Shown here piece by piece: positions 38,057 to 49,587 of a stretch of DNA of 64,000 nucleotides; the first letter of the stretch is position 1, and each line of letters begins with the position of its first letter. Under the pieces are notes generated by a model. It searched no databases. It saw only the letters and a list, made by a program, of their open reading frames with translations, and was not told where the DNA came from. The translations under genes and the position numbers were made by a program. Origin of the DNA: Tethya wilhelma (taxonomy: Eukaryota; Porifera; Demospongiae; Tethyida; Tethyidae); assembly GCA_964030475.1 (NCBI GenBank), contig CAXIPT010000003.1, positions 4,232,195-4,296,194 of the forward strand, written 5' to 3'.

Positions 38057-38587
38057 CGTAAAACACATACAATACGGTCAATACATGAAAGCAGGCAGAT
38101 AAATGAGTGTGTGCCTAAAACAGATTATCATACAATCTATTGTGAGATTGTACATGAACTCTGTACCCTCTTTCAATGCTGCAAACAGTAACATAACAGT
38201 CTTAATTTCATAACATCTTCAATGGTCATGTTCCAGTGGTTGGTTTGTGTGTGCATGGTTCACTGCAGCTAGCTAACTGACTGTGCACCTGTATCTCATT
38301 AGTAGGGATGTAGGCCTCCAAGAATGGCTTCCCTTCCATACGATGAAACAGAGCCGTTTTACCAGTATTACGATCTCCACGAAGAATAATCTTCACTGTA
38401 TTGAAGTGCCATAATAGTGTACCATCAATTGTTGTATGCATTGTATCATTGGTAATATGCACAACAATATTTTTAGCTTACTGTTGAATTGGATGCCTTT
38501 GGAAAACTTCTTTTGCAGACTCTCATCCATTGACTGGATGCCAGAGGGCGTGGGCCCACCAGCTAGCTTGCCTTGCTCGTTACCCAT
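34839..38587 (-). CDS. RABL6: RABL6/PARF Rab-like GTPase-domain protein
   Basis: Thirteen exons in phase to 708 aa: 38482-38587, 38289-38395, 37946-37973 (28 nt), 37415-37625, 37273-37336, 37128-37204, 36941-37046, 36772-36875, 36607-36704, 36127-36342, 35929-36058, 35207-35855, 34839-35069. The N terminus MGNEQGKL has Gly2. A Ras-like G domain spans about 35-260, with P-loop GDRNTGKT, the WDVVDKG switch segment, [12 protein letters not shown] and [18 protein letters not shown]. The remainder is acidic and Ser-rich with [17 protein letters not shown], ending in a Lys/Arg-rich region and GDYDLL as in vertebrate RABL6. Family role: nucleocytoplasmic GTPase-like protein tied to proliferation and ARF tumour-suppressor binding. 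It is divergent from DHX40 (167 bp). Confidence 0.93.
36433..36525. mobile_element. Foldback element, TAGCC family, copy 3, with perfect 8-bp TSD
   Basis: Termini TAGCCTCATTCCCAGGCTCT and AGAGCATGAGAATGAGGCTA are imperfect inverted repeats. The flanking direct repeat ATGAACAT (36425-36432 and 36526-36533) is an exact 8-bp duplication. It lies in intron 9 of RABL6. An 8-bp duplication is typical of hAT-type transposition. Confidence 0.82.
37982..38053. repeat. GA microsatellite at RABL6 exon 3 acceptor
   Basis: On the sense strand this is a CT tract ending 8 bp before the 28-nt exon 3 acceptor. Confidence 0.85.
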
Positions 38588-38754
38588 CCTCCCAGAATGA
38601 CCTACCGAAAGCTCTTCAAGTACAGCTAGCTAGCTACAGTCAGTCAGTTCATGTGACTCTGGTGCGCATTAATTAGAACGAAGCTCCACCCCCAATGTGC
38701 TTTAATTAGAATAGGACACAACTGAACGTTTTCAGTTTTTCTGCTCAAGAGACC
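38588..38754. promoter_or_regulatory. Bidirectional promoter RABL6/DHX40
   Basis: 167 bp between divergent starts, containing CAGT and AGCT simple motifs and paired TTAATTAGAA sequences at 38668-38677 and 38702-38711. The paired motif could be a shared element. Confidence 0.4.
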
Positions 38755-40968
38755 ATGGCAGACAAGGAGGATTCATCTAAGCAGTTAACAAAGACCCTTC
38801 CTATACAGGAGTATCGAGAAGACCTGATTAAAGCCGTCGAGAAGTCTCAGTGTGTTGTCATTACGGGCGAAACGGGCTGTGGAAAGACAACACAATTCCC
38901 TCAGTACCTTCACGATGCTGGTTTCGGCAAGGAGGGAGTGATAGGCGTCACTCAACCTAGACGAGTGGCAGCCATATCTGTAGCACACCGTGTGTCCCAT
39001 GAAATGAGAGCCGATCTTGGAGGTGTGGTGGGCTATCAGGTACGATTTGACGATTGTTCTTCTCCTTCGACTAAAATCAAGTACATGACTGACGGGTGCT
39101 TGTTGAGGGAGTTCTTAGACGACAGAGAGCTCTCGCGTTACAGTGTCATTGTTCTGGACGAAGCCCACGAGAGAAGTTTATCGACAGACATCCTTTTCGG
39201 TCTGGTGAAGAATCTCCTTGGAAAGTCTTTTTTGGAGATGAAAACTCGAAAGACGCCTCTCAAAGTCGTCGTCATGTCTGCTACTTTGGACGTCACGAAA
39301 TTCTCACAATTTTTCAACTCTTGTCCCATTTTCACCATTCCCGGTCGTACCTATCCCGTCAGCATCCAGTACTGCTGTTCAAATGACACATTCGACTCTC
39401 AGAAACTGACCTATATGTCTCAAGCAAGTCGTATTGTGATGGAAATACACCTCGACCAGCCCGAAGGAGACATACTCATTTTTCTGACAGGACAATCCGA
39501 GATCGAAAACCTGTGCAACCGGCTTTTCAAGGCAGCCGAAACGATCGACTATGAGTACGATGTGCACTGCCACTCGGTACGTGGAATGCTCATTCTCCCG
39601 CTCTATGGTGCACTACAGACCGAGCAGCAGCAGAGGGTGTTTGAGCCCGTAGAGAGAGGGATTAGGAGGGTCATCGTGGCCACCAACATTGCCGCTACTT
39701 CTCTCACTATCGATGGAGTGGTGTATGTGGTAGATTCCGGGTACGTGAAGCAGCTGGCTTACAATCCACGGACTGGTCTCGATAGCCTCGATGTAGTGGC
39801 CATTGCCAAGTCAGAAGCTGTTCAGAGAACTGGAAGAGCAGGAAGGACCAAACCTGGAAGATGTTATCGATTGTTTAGCGAAAAGTTTTACGATCAGATG
39901 GACGAGTGTACCGTCCCTGAGATCCAGCGTACAAGTCTCACGAGCGTTGTGCTCAGCTTAAAGTGCATGGGGATAACAAACGTGCTCGAGTTTCAGTACC
40001 TCGATCCACCCGAGGAGAGAATGATTCTAGAAGCTCTCCGTCAGCTCTACTACTTCCAAGCCATCAACCAAGAAGGTCGAGTGACGGCCCTCGGTAAACA
40101 GCTGGTCGAATTTCCACTCCAGCCCAGCTTAGCAAGAGCACTGATTAGGTCGAAGCAGTTGAAATGTGAAGAAGCTCTACTTCCCATCGTGGCCATGCTG
40201 TCCGTTGAGAATGTCTACGTGAGACCTTCAACCAAAGAAGAGGCTGAAGACGCCCTTGAAGCTCACAAGAAGCTCTCTCACAAAGGAGGAGGGACGAGCG
40301 ACTTTGCCACTCTACTAGCCATCTATACACTTGCAACTGAGAGTGGGAACGTTAGAAGATGGTGTCGCGAAAACTTCATTCACTGGAGGTCCATAAAAAG
40401 TGCTCAGAGCATTCACCAACAGCTTCACTCTATTCTAAATCGACAAGGAATCACACCGGATTTTTCTGATTCAAAAGTTCCACTCAGTCAACGGCTGCGA
40501 CAGTCTCTGTGCTATGGATTGTTCTGTAACGTAGCTCGCATCGGAGCTAACCGAAGGAGCTTTAGAACTATGGACGGTCACAGCACCATTGCTTATATTC
40601 ATCCAAGCTCAACTCTGTTTGGATTCGAGCACTCTGTCGACTGGGTGGTGTATTTTGAGCTGGTGGACACGGCCAAAACATACATGAAAACCCTCTGTCC
40701 CATTCAATACTCATGGGTGCAGGAGTTACTGCCACAACTTCACGATGTTGATGTTTATCGTTTGAGCGACTGTGAGCGCAAGAGACTGAGGAGCGAAGAA
40801 AATGAAGAGGAGGTTGATGTAGCTGACCTTATGTCTCCTGCCAAGAGACAGCAGATCGAAGAGCAAGCTGTGAAAAAGAAGGCAAAGGACCAGGAGGAAC
40901 TGCAGAAGAAAGCTTCAGCTGCCAGAGAAAGATATCTTGTTAGAAAAGCTCTCAGAGAACAAGCCTAG
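38755..40968 (+). CDS. DHX40: DEAH-box helicase DHX40
   Basis: Intronless frame of 737 codons. Motif I is GETGCGKT (38-45), Ia is TQPRRVAA, II is DEAHERSLSTD, III is SAT, IV/V include FLTGQSEIE and TNIAATSLTIDGVVYVVDSG, and VI is QRTGRAGR. A winged helix/ratchet region follows (LDPPEERMILEALRQLYYFQAI), then an OB fold ending in YSWVQELLP. The tail is Lys/Glu-rich coiled coil. The ordering GVTQPRRVAAISVAHRV...VGYQVRFDDCSS matches DHX40 better than DHX15/38. It is an RNA helicase of uncertain nuclear role, with a recent link to clathrin-adaptor turnover in vertebrates. It lacks introns although its neighbours have many. Confidence 0.92.
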   Translation: MADKEDSSKQLTKTLPIQEYREDLIKAVEKSQCVVITGETGCGKTTQFPQYLHDAGFGKEGVIGVTQPRRVAAISVAHRVSHEMRADLGGVVGYQVRFDDCSSPSTKIKYMTDGCLLREFLDDRELSRYSVIVLDEAHERSLSTDILFGLVKNLLGKSFLEMKTRKTPLKVVVMSATLDVTKFSQFFNSCPIFTIPGRTYPVSIQYCCSNDTFDSQKLTYMSQASRIVMEIHLDQPEGDILIFLTGQSEIENLCNRLFKAAETIDYEYDVHCHSVRGMLILPLYGALQTEQQQRVFEPVERGIRRVIVATNIAATSLTIDGVVYVVDSGYVKQLAYNPRTGLDSLDVVAIAKSEAVQRTGRAGRTKPGRCYRLFSEKFYDQMDECTVPEIQRTSLTSVVLSLKCMGITNVLEFQYLDPPEERMILEALRQLYYFQAINQEGRVTALGKQLVEFPLQPSLARALIRSKQLKCEEALLPIVAMLSVENVYVRPSTKEEAEDALEAHKKLSHKGGGTSDFATLLAIYTLATESGNVRRWCRENFIHWRSIKSAQSIHQQLHSILNRQGITPDFSDSKVPLSQRLRQSLCYGLFCNVARIGANRRSFRTMDGHSTIAYIHPSSTLFGFEHSVDWVVYFELVDTAKTYMKTLCPIQYSWVQELLPQLHDVDVYRLSDCERKRLRSEENEEEVDVADLMSPAKRQQIEEQAVKKKAKDQEELQKKASAARERYLVRKALREQA

Positions 40969-41101
40969 GCACCTTTTTATCATCATTACTGTATTTATTT
41001 ATTAATTATATTTATTGCTTTTTAATAAGTTTATTTATGACAAAATTGTTACAAAGCCCCGCCCCCAAGCAACAGCAAAATACAAACAAATCTGTCTAAC
41101 G

Positions 41102-43901
41102 ATGAAGATAGCAACTGCTTTCTTGCTTGCCGTCTTGCAGCTGTTGCTGGTGAAAGATGCAAGCAGCCAGTGTTCTGATGTGTGTGCCTATTTCGGGAGC
41201 ACAGATACAGCTGATTGCTCACCAAGACCAGACTTGGTTGGAGAGTTCTTTCAGTTCACTGTGATCCCGCCAGATTGTCCAGCAGACATTAGAGTACTGT
41301 AAGGAAAAATTCCTATAACTAGAGTATACCCAGATCTAGGCAAATGTATGAAGTTGTTGCATGATTTGTGTGAACCTTGAGACCAATATTTTGTGTCAAT
41401 GAGACTGAACCTCTAAGTCTTCACTCTCTCTCTCCTAGTATCATGTCGGGCAATGCTCTGTCCACCCTCCTTCCTGGCAACCTCTCCTCCTACCCCCTCT
41501 TGGAGACACTCGTACTCAATGACAACCTCTTCACAGAGCTTCCAGAGGCTGGCCTTAATGCTTCACAGCTGACAAACTTGTGAGCAACCACACATGCATG
41601 GCGATGCACTCACACTACCAGCCCTCTTTGTCATGCAATAACGGCATTGACTGATCTCTTAAATTGCAGAACTCTTGATGGTAATCCACTGACTAGTTTG
41701 GGACCAGGGCGACTCAGCAATCTCTCATCCTTGCAACACTTGTAAGTAGAGAGCTTTATGCAAATTTTGATATGGTGCATATCATTATTTTGATCATGTA
41801 TTATTATGTACACATTGTGTCCTATCAGATACATTCGAAGGACTCCACTGACAACACTCAATGGAAGTGACTTTGAAGGCCTGGGCAGTCTCGTCAACTT
41901 GTATGTTCTCTGGCCTGCTTGCACCACAAATTTTGAGTGAGTGTTGTATTGTTCCTGTAGGTTTATGGATGACAATCAACTGACATCGCTACCACCAAAT
42001 CTTCTTGAGCAGATACCACAGATACAATATGTGTAAGCTGCATGCGTGCATATGAGAGAGTTTCTACATAGATATTGTGACTAAGTATGTGTGCATATCT
42101 GGTCTCCCTGTGTATAGCTCATTAACAGAAAATAATCTTCAAACTCTACCTGAAGGAATTTTTGATCTGGTCAATGCCACGGTGGCACGAGTGTAAGTTT
42201 AAAATCTTTTTTTTAAAAAAAGCATTACATCATGATTACACCATCCTTATAATTATTATTATGATTAATCTTCAGGGATCTGTCCGACAATATTTGGTCA
42301 TGTGACTGTTATCTCCAACCATTGGCCGGATATCTGAGCTCCAACCCAACTGTCTTGGTCGAGGATGTTACCTGCAGCTGGCCACCAGAACACCGGAGTG
42401 CCTCTATAGCATCACCCTCTCCAGACATCTTTGAATGCTGTGAGCAAATGTAGAAATAATGACATTGTAGCATGCAAACTATCAGTTTAGTATAATTATA
42501 GCTGAATTTTTTGTAAAGAATAGATCATAGATGATTATCTGTGGATAAATGCACAACTTAAGTTCATTCAGTGATTTAATTGTTCCATCACAGATGCTCC
42601 TAGCATATCTCAAAGTCCTCAAAATGCCACGCTCTTGTCCAACCAAACCCTCACCATTGCATGTGACATCAGAGGAGCACCATTCCCTGCAGTAACTTGG
42701 ACTCAAGATGGCGTAGCAGTGAACTACACGGACAGGGTTCACATATCAACGTACAGTGGATCACTAGTGTTTGAGACACTGGAGCTGAGCGATTCTGGGG
42801 AGTACCAATGCAGTGTTGAAAATGTGAATGGCACTGCGGAAAGCAATAGCAGCACCATCACAATTCTAGGTATTCTATGAACGTTTTACTGTGAAACATT
42901 GTCAGTACAACTTGATGTTTGCTATTTCTACTTTAGAATGGACTTGTTTCAATGAAGTATTGAGCTCACACGAGACTGATGTGGATTGTGGGGGAGATTT
43001 TTGTGACCCCTGTAATATCACACAGGGGTGTCTTCACGACAGAGACTGCATTGGAGAGCTGATTTGTCTCTACTCTCATCAGCTACCCTCAATGCTACAT
43101 TACATCAGTCCATTAGATGAGGATGCCTACACATGTGGTATGTGCTATATATAGATAAGCATACTGTCACATGATCATCACATGACTATCATATGACATG
43201 ATCCTCCATTCCCCACAGCGGATCCATCAGTGCCTCCGGCCCTCCTGGAGGCCATCCTTCAAGAGGAACTGCCAACCGACATCTACTCAGTGAACATATC
43301 TGGACTGGACAACTCCATTGATCTACAGAACATGATGCACGATCTCTTAACCGTTCAACTTCAGGTGAATGAATCATTAAAATTAATTTTCTCAGGGGAA
43401 AAAAAACTTTGTGGAGACTGAAAACCCAAGAAGTACCTGCTGTACATGTGTCAACTTTTCATGTGTATTTGTTGAATGCAGGTTGCTAGGCCAACCATCA
43501 GCAATGTGTTGATATCTACTGTGGAGAAGCTTGAAAGGCCTCTAGTACAGGTGAGCTGGTCTAGCCTTGTGTCCAGGCTCCTCCCTCGCGAATATTTCCT
43601 ACAAAATTAAGGAGGTTGCTTATTTTCGAAGGAAAATAATTATTCAGACAAAGGAGGAGCCTGGGCACGAGGCTAGAGCTGATCTACAATGAGTATAAAT
43701 ATGACATTGTGTACCTTGTGGCATTTCATGCACGGTTGATGTACACATACACAACTTAAGATTTATTTTGACTTGGTACGAAACCGCAATGGAGAGCGAG
43801 CTAGAAGCAACCTCCTAGACCAAGTGAACAGTGGAGCATTGAAAGCTACGGCACGCATTACAGAAGAGAACAGTGCGTACAAAGTCAGGTTAAACATCTA
43901 G
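41102..43901 (+). CDS. Secreted LRR-Ig protein
   Basis: Twelve in-phase exons give 541 aa: 41102-41298, 41439-41579, 41670-41741, 41829-41900, 41961-42032, 42118-42192, 42276-42439, 42594-42869, 42937-43137, 43219-43364, 43482-43550, 43761-43901. Signal peptide (MKIATAFLLAVLQLLLV), an LRRNT-like Cys region, about six leucine-rich repeats (each in its own 72-75-nt exon, always phase 2), an LRRCT cap (WSCDCYLQPL), one Ig-like C2 domain (42594-42869; TIACDIRG...DSGEYQC), a Cys-rich module (TDVDCGGDFCDPC...GCLHDRDC) and a C-terminal region of about 130 aa without known motif. No membrane helix or GPI signal, so likely secreted. Domain order recalls LRIG/LINGO-type matrix and receptor proteins; it is not a clear orthologue of either. 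Confidence 0.85.
43561..43675. mobile_element. Foldback element, TAGCC family, copy 4
   Basis: Termini CTAGCCTTGTGTCCAGGCTC and GAGCCTGGGCACGAGGCTA. The flanks GAGCTGGT/GAGCTGAT match in 7 of 8 positions, again an 8-bp target duplication. It lies in the last intron of the LRR-Ig gene. Confidence 0.75.
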
Positions 43902-43937
43902 TTTTGACTGGATTAAAATTTTTATCGTCATCTTTAT

Positions 43938-43943
43938 AATAAA
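43938..43943 (+). terminator. Polyadenylation signal of the LRR-Ig gene
   Basis: AATAAA 36 bp after the TAG stop. Confidence 0.6.
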
Positions 43944-44296
43944 TTATTATAATGTTACTTGTGATAATAACAATATGTCACATGATCATTACATAATAAT
44001 ACCAGTAGATCACATGAGTGCAAGACCACGAGTTGCATTGCATACAGTGCGGAAATATGATGACAGAGCAACACATAACACACACACACAACACATGACA
44101 AGGAAGTGCGAGTGAACAGACACATATATTATATACATAGCATATTCATAATTTATACTCAGTCATCATAATGTGAAATGGTGCAACAATATACAACTCC
44201 AGTGATGGGATGGTATAAAATAAAAGCAAGAATTAAGGAGGAAAAAAGATAGAAAGGAAAGAAAACTACGACCATTACAACTATAATCTAACATGA
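43944..44296. other. Convergent intergenic region, no gene seen
   Basis: AT-rich, with a short CA stretch near 44082-44095. It holds the 3' UTR of EDEM3 on the minus strand. No further feature recognised. Confidence 0.45.
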
Positions 44297-44626
44297 TCAC
44301 GTACCATCATCAAATAATGAATTAGATTTCTCATCAGTACTGTCCTCAGTGCAATCAGACGTTGCACAGTACGAGTCTGATTCTTCGTTTTGAGAATCAA
44401 CGTTCAACTTTTCGTCATTTGAATTAAGAAACTTATATTCCTCAGGTATCCATGTCAGTAGAACATAAACAGAGTCTTCAATCGGGAGAAGCTCGCGTAA
44501 AAAATCAGCGTCAAACTTTTTCATGAAGACGGCTGGAATGCTAACATCATCAACACCATCTCCACTCATTGAGAATGGGAGGGGAGTCTTGAGGGAGGTG
44601 GAGGAGTTACTGTCCTCAATGTTATC

Positions 44627-44702
<76 letters not shown>

Positions 44703-45395
44703 AATGCATATATTATACATGTTACAACTTAGCAAACGCTTGACAATGGGTAAGAAATAGTGGTGGTTGGGTTCATCTTTACCTGCTACAATGACTCCTG
44801 CACTTCCAACTCTCTGGGCATTGCGAACCTACATTCATATAAACACACAATCACTTACGACTATTAAATTCTTGTGGTTAATGAAATGCCTCGATGAAGT
44901 TTACGGTATTATCAAGAGTCTTTCTGATCATGCAAGCACATCCAGACCTCACTTTACACACATCCTACCTAGCCTCGTTCCCAGGCTCCCTCTCTGGTGG
45001 GTATGGACTCACGGAGAGGGAGCCTGGGAACGAGGCTACATCCTACCTACCTTCTTGACAAAGAGGCATCCACCTCGGGTCATCAACACAACCTTCCCCT
45101 TCATCTTATCGGCCATCTCCTCGGAGGGCGGCGTACACCCGTCCACTGGCTCCACCTCCACCAACTCACCCCCCACTTGGAACTCCTTGTCACCCAGGTC
45201 TGGACCAAACAGCGCTGGGCCTACTATGAACTCTTTCTCATCATCGTTCACTTTCGGTTTCAAAAGTCGAACCATTTTAGCCAAACGCTTGGCTGTTCCA
45301 TCTGCATGGGAGAGGGATGATATTAGTATAATTTGATTTTGCATGTAATTGAACAACAATACTAATTGAATTATCAGGTACACACAAACAACACG

Positions 45396-45430
<35 letters not shown>

Positions 45431-45673
45431 GCATTCTGCTGCTGTCCCATGATTCTCATGATGTCCTGCATGAGGTACCACCCTTCATCTGCATCCTCAG
45501 GAGACCTCGCATTCTGAATCAAATGAGACACCTGGACACGCCCACCAGGAAGTGGGTCAACCATGATCCCCATGTCCTTTAGAATGGCAAGATGTTCCAC
45601 ATTGCTAAAGTTCAGAGTGTCCACTGACAACCGAGGTGGCGCCAAATTCTTGGTCCTTGGCCTGAGAGTGAGT

Positions 45674-45730
<57 letters not shown>

Positions 45731-46301
45731 NGAGAGAGAGAGAGAGAGAGAATTAAGAACAGCATGACATTTACCTCTCATTATGGTTATGTGCATGCAC
45801 AAACACAACAGACAGTAAATGAAACTGACATACTTTTCAGGTCTCTTCTTGAATCTGGAGCTGGTGCACTGTTTCAACATTAGTTTCTCGTACTGATCCA
45901 AGAGTAGATAAGGTCTGAGTTCGTTCGGACATTGCAGTGAAACGGTCATGACTAGCGAATCTTTTCCCGATGATGTCGACTGCTGTTGTGAGGAGGTGCC
46001 AGTAGATTGAGATTGATGGTGGTCTTTATTTAGAGTAGCATCTGATGGTGGTGGCGGCGGTGGTGGTGGTGGGCTTGAATTAGAATCTGGTGGTGGAACA
46101 GAAGGAGGTTGGAAGTTGGCAGTCACATTGGGCGGCTCTGAGGTAACATTTTTGGCGTTAACTTCAACAAGCTACGAACAATAGAGTTAAAGAGCATTAA
46201 TATACATTAAGAAGATTGAATTATAAAACCATTAAGGTACAGTATATACAACGAAAAACATTTATAACATCGTACACACACACACGCACACACACACACG
46301 T

Positions 46302-46347
<46 letters not shown>

Positions 46348-47365
46348 ACACACACACACACACACACACAGAGCACTTACAGCATTCTCGACGACTCTGT
46401 TCAGAGTTGTGTTATGGTAAGCAAGTGTGAGTGGAATGAGATGGGCTTCAGTGGTGAAGACAAAGTCATCCATGTCAAGGGGCAGCTCGTCCTCTTCAGC
46501 AAACAACAGAAACAAGTACTTGAACGTTTCGGCCAGCACGTACGAATCCATTCTATACACAATATTATATCAATTGATATCAAAGATCCCAACATGCATG
46601 TTATGCAGTGTTACTTGATGTAACACATAGTTGATTCGCTAACTAAATTTGATCTCCTCTCTCACCTGTCTTCATGGTCATTTGTCTTGACATTTTTAAT
46701 GGCAGCAAAACCACACGAGACGCGAGCAAATTTGTCGAGGTTTTCCACCACGGTTTTACCAACATCAAGATAGTAGGAATCACAGGTAGCCTGAGGGCAT
46801 ACGAGTGTGTGAGTGGAAAGGAAGAGTGGCAGCAGTGTGGGAGTGAGTCCCATGGGAAGTGAACAGAATTGATACACATCCCTGGCCACTCAATTACTAG
46901 CCTCGTTCCCAGGCTATTTTTGCAGGTGCATGCGTGCATAAATTATCACTGGGAGAGAGCCTGGGTACGAGGCTAGTACTTGGTAGGGAATTGGATGTTA
47001 GCTCAATGGTCTCTATTAGACATCACACTAACAAGCCAAGCTGCTCTAGTGATGTTCACTCTTGTCATTACCTTGTAGAGATAGTAGGTGCTCTCGATGA
47101 ACTCTGGCCTCAGTGGGTGGTTTCCCCAGTGCACTCTAAAGTCCAACGTGAAAGCCTCCGGTAGGAAGTTGTGTATCTCTGTGACGTGGTACAACATGTC
47201 GTGGGTGTGAATGGCAGCGTCGATGTCGCCCCAGAGCACCTGGAGGCCTGGCCAGAACGCCAGCAGAGAGTCCATGAAGCTACGAGTCATTCTCGTTGGA
47301 GATTTCATGCTCACGTCGACAAGAAGAGGACCATTGGAGATGTAACGCTTAATGGCATCGTAGTG

Positions 47366-47412
<47 letters not shown>

Positions 47413-49587
47413 GACCAAGGAATGTTTTAATATTGTCTACAAGAATGAGCATAAACAGTCACAATATATCACCACGGAAACCACAACAACACACTGCCAT
47501 GCAACTCATATAGATATATAAATATTATACTTAAAACCAGTAGAGTCAAAACAGAAAAATTATCACCTACACATACACCCCGTACCTTTTCAAACCTGTG
47601 AAGATACTCATGGTGTCCAAAAAGGACGTAGGATTTGAGACAGTACTCGTAGTAGGAGTCAATCCCAGCCCCCACCCCACTGTCAGCTCTCGTCCACTGT
47701 CCGTTGTGAATATTGATGGTGGTACCGACGAGATTGTGAGTGCGACTCTCCCAGAGAACCTGCATGGCTCTGTGCGCCTTCACTTCGAAATCAGGATCGC
47801 CGGTGAGCTTGCTGAGTGCTGCAAACTCCAGCAAGAGGGTACCAGCACATGCTGTACATGTGGTCTTGTCACTGTTGAGAAATCCCATCCCGTGACGAAG
47901 GTTGATCTGACAGACGGAAGGAAAGATTCAAAGATGGCGGTGTGAGTTTGGTTTATGTAGCCATGTAAACATTATATACTCACAAAGTGACTCATTATCC
48001 CGTTAATTTTCAAAACATGTATAACTTTACCAATTGGTCAATTTCTGTTATTTTAAATCTATGGTTTGTTGTTGGTGCATTGCTTACTGGTGGTATTAAG
48101 TGGCGATAATAGACTCGTGTGTTGTTGGTATTTGTTGCGACTAGCATACATGCGCAAACATCCACCATAATTGTACAGTGCTAACTTGGCTCAAGCATAA
48201 ACAGAAGCAGTTGATTCTAAAGGTATACATCTAATAGTGTGACATCTAGATTTGTACCAGTTGGCAAGCGGTCAATGAGTCAGATACTCCTTGAATGGCT
48301 AACAGATGAAGCATAAAAACCCACACAGAATTAAAGAGATAGAAAATTAACACAACCCTGCAATGTGCACCCAAATAATGGGATTAGGACTTAGTATATA
48401 TAATGCCACTCAAACAAAACATTTATACATACTTCTGTATACTCTTAAAACACCATAATATATCTTACCTTGGGATACGGGAGTCCCGTGGATGTGTTGA
48501 AGGCTGGTAGCAGTCTTCTCCCTAGCTCTTCAGCCATGGTGAGCAGCTCTCCATCATACCAGTTCAGCTGCTTGTAGCCTTTATGTTTCAACTCTACAGC
48601 TGCAAAATGGCCACCCAAGAGACCCCTGAAAGAGAAAGGTAGAAGGCACGCTAACTATGTATTCACAGATTTTCTCTTTCGAGTTACTAAAGCAGCTAAA
48701 CTACACGATGGTGTGATTTACCCAAGAACTCTGATGTTGGTCTCAAACACAGAGACTATGACATCATTGTTGAAGGAAACGTCTCGTATCACAGTTCTTA
48801 CTGCACTGTTGAATTCGTCAACTTCACCCATTACCTACAGAGGGATGTGTGAAGGTGTGAGGGTGTGAGGGTATGAAGTGTGAGGGTGTGAGTGACAATG
48901 TGCAATATATAATTCAACTTACTGCTAGTGTGTCCAATGTATCAATGAGTGTTAATGAAAATCTGAAAGACAATTTTTAACAACGGTAACCAACCAAAAT
49001 GACCATCACTATGTAGATCAACGTAATTAAGAAACCAACCAACCACACACCTTCCCAAAGCGTCATCAATGTCTCCTCTCCCTTTATCTTGACCTCGTAT
49101 TCGACCTTTACAGGTCAACGGCATCAGCTCATCGGCTGGGTAGGCATGGTCCTTGGTGTAACAGAGATCACATGACGTAAATAGAGACATGTACACACAC
49201 ACACACAAGCTCACTGGCTCACCATATAAGCATAGTAGGCATGGAAAAACATCTCTCGGACTTTCTCCCTGTACACAACAGTCGTGCCAAATTATTCATC
49301 ATGATATCAAACCACAAACATTAATTGAAATTAAAAAAATAACTTAATATGGTCTAGACTTTGTCAATAGCTACTTCACAAAACTTTCTCTTTTCAGCAA
49401 ATAAGCTGAACTTTACATTGACCAACAGATTCACACTCACACTGTCTTCAACCACAAAACCATAGCTACAAACTCACTTGTAGAAACGTTTTTCTTGGGC
49501 ACTGATGATGGATTGAACTCTTTCACAGGACTGTAGTTGAGTGAGGAGTAGCAACCACAAGCTCAAACACACCGACCACACATCCAT
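44297..49587 (-). CDS. EDEM3: EDEM3-type ER mannosidase with PA domain
   Basis: Fifteen in-phase exons, 891 aa: 49478-49587, 49223-49268, 49051-49151, 48923-48962, 48722-48834, 48469-48625, 47586-47906, 47072-47365, 46666-46790, 46381-46552, 45834-46171, 45429-45661, 45051-45301, 44783-44828, 44297-44625. Signal peptide [15 protein letters not shown]. The GH47 domain covers about 35-490 ([84 protein letters not shown]). A Ser/Pro linker with a polyproline run follows. The PA (protease-associated) domain, about 700-830, has [23 protein letters not shown] and is diagnostic of EDEM3. Family role: trims mannose from glycoproteins to commit them to ER-associated degradation. The C terminus ends FDDGT, without the KDEL-type retrieval signal of vertebrate EDEM3. 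Confidence 0.95.
44628..44697. repeat. GA microsatellite at EDEM3 exon 15 acceptor
   Basis: Sense-strand CT tract fused to the TAG acceptor of the last exon. Confidence 0.85.
44969..45038. mobile_element. Foldback element, TAGCC family, copy 5, perfect 8-bp TSD beside a splice donor
   Basis: 70-bp element with termini CTAGCCTCGTTCCCAGGCTC and GAGCCTGGGAACGAGGCTA, almost all stem. CATCCTAC is duplicated exactly (44961-44968 and 45039-45046). The right duplication overlaps the EDEM3 exon 13 donor (45041-45050). Confidence 0.88.
45390..45428. repeat. CA microsatellite containing the EDEM3 exon 12 donor
   Basis: On the sense strand exon 12 ends directly at a GTGTGTGT tract, so the donor GT is the first repeat unit. 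Confidence 0.8.
45675..45750. repeat. GA microsatellite at EDEM3 exon 12 acceptor
   Basis: Sense-strand CT tract, one ambiguous base at 45731, running into CACTCTCAG before exon 12. Confidence 0.85.
46270..46370. repeat. CA microsatellite after the EDEM3 exon 10 donor
   Basis: Sense-strand TG/GT tract beginning 10 bp after the donor at 46380. Interrupted by CG and CCC variants. Confidence 0.85.
46897..46975. mobile_element. Foldback element, TAGCC family, copy 6
   Basis: Termini CTAGCCTCGTTCCCAGGCTA and GAGCCTGGGTACGAGGCTA. No clear target duplication, so older or rearranged. It lies in EDEM3 intron 8. Confidence 0.65.
47368..47409. repeat. GT microsatellite at EDEM3 exon 8 acceptor
   Basis: Sense-strand CA tract ending in ACACAG, the acceptor of exon 8. 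Confidence 0.85.

Noticed and set aside
44767..45336. Plus-strand ORF of 189 codons
   Set aside because: Antisense shadow of EDEM3 exons 13-14 plus an intronic foldback element.
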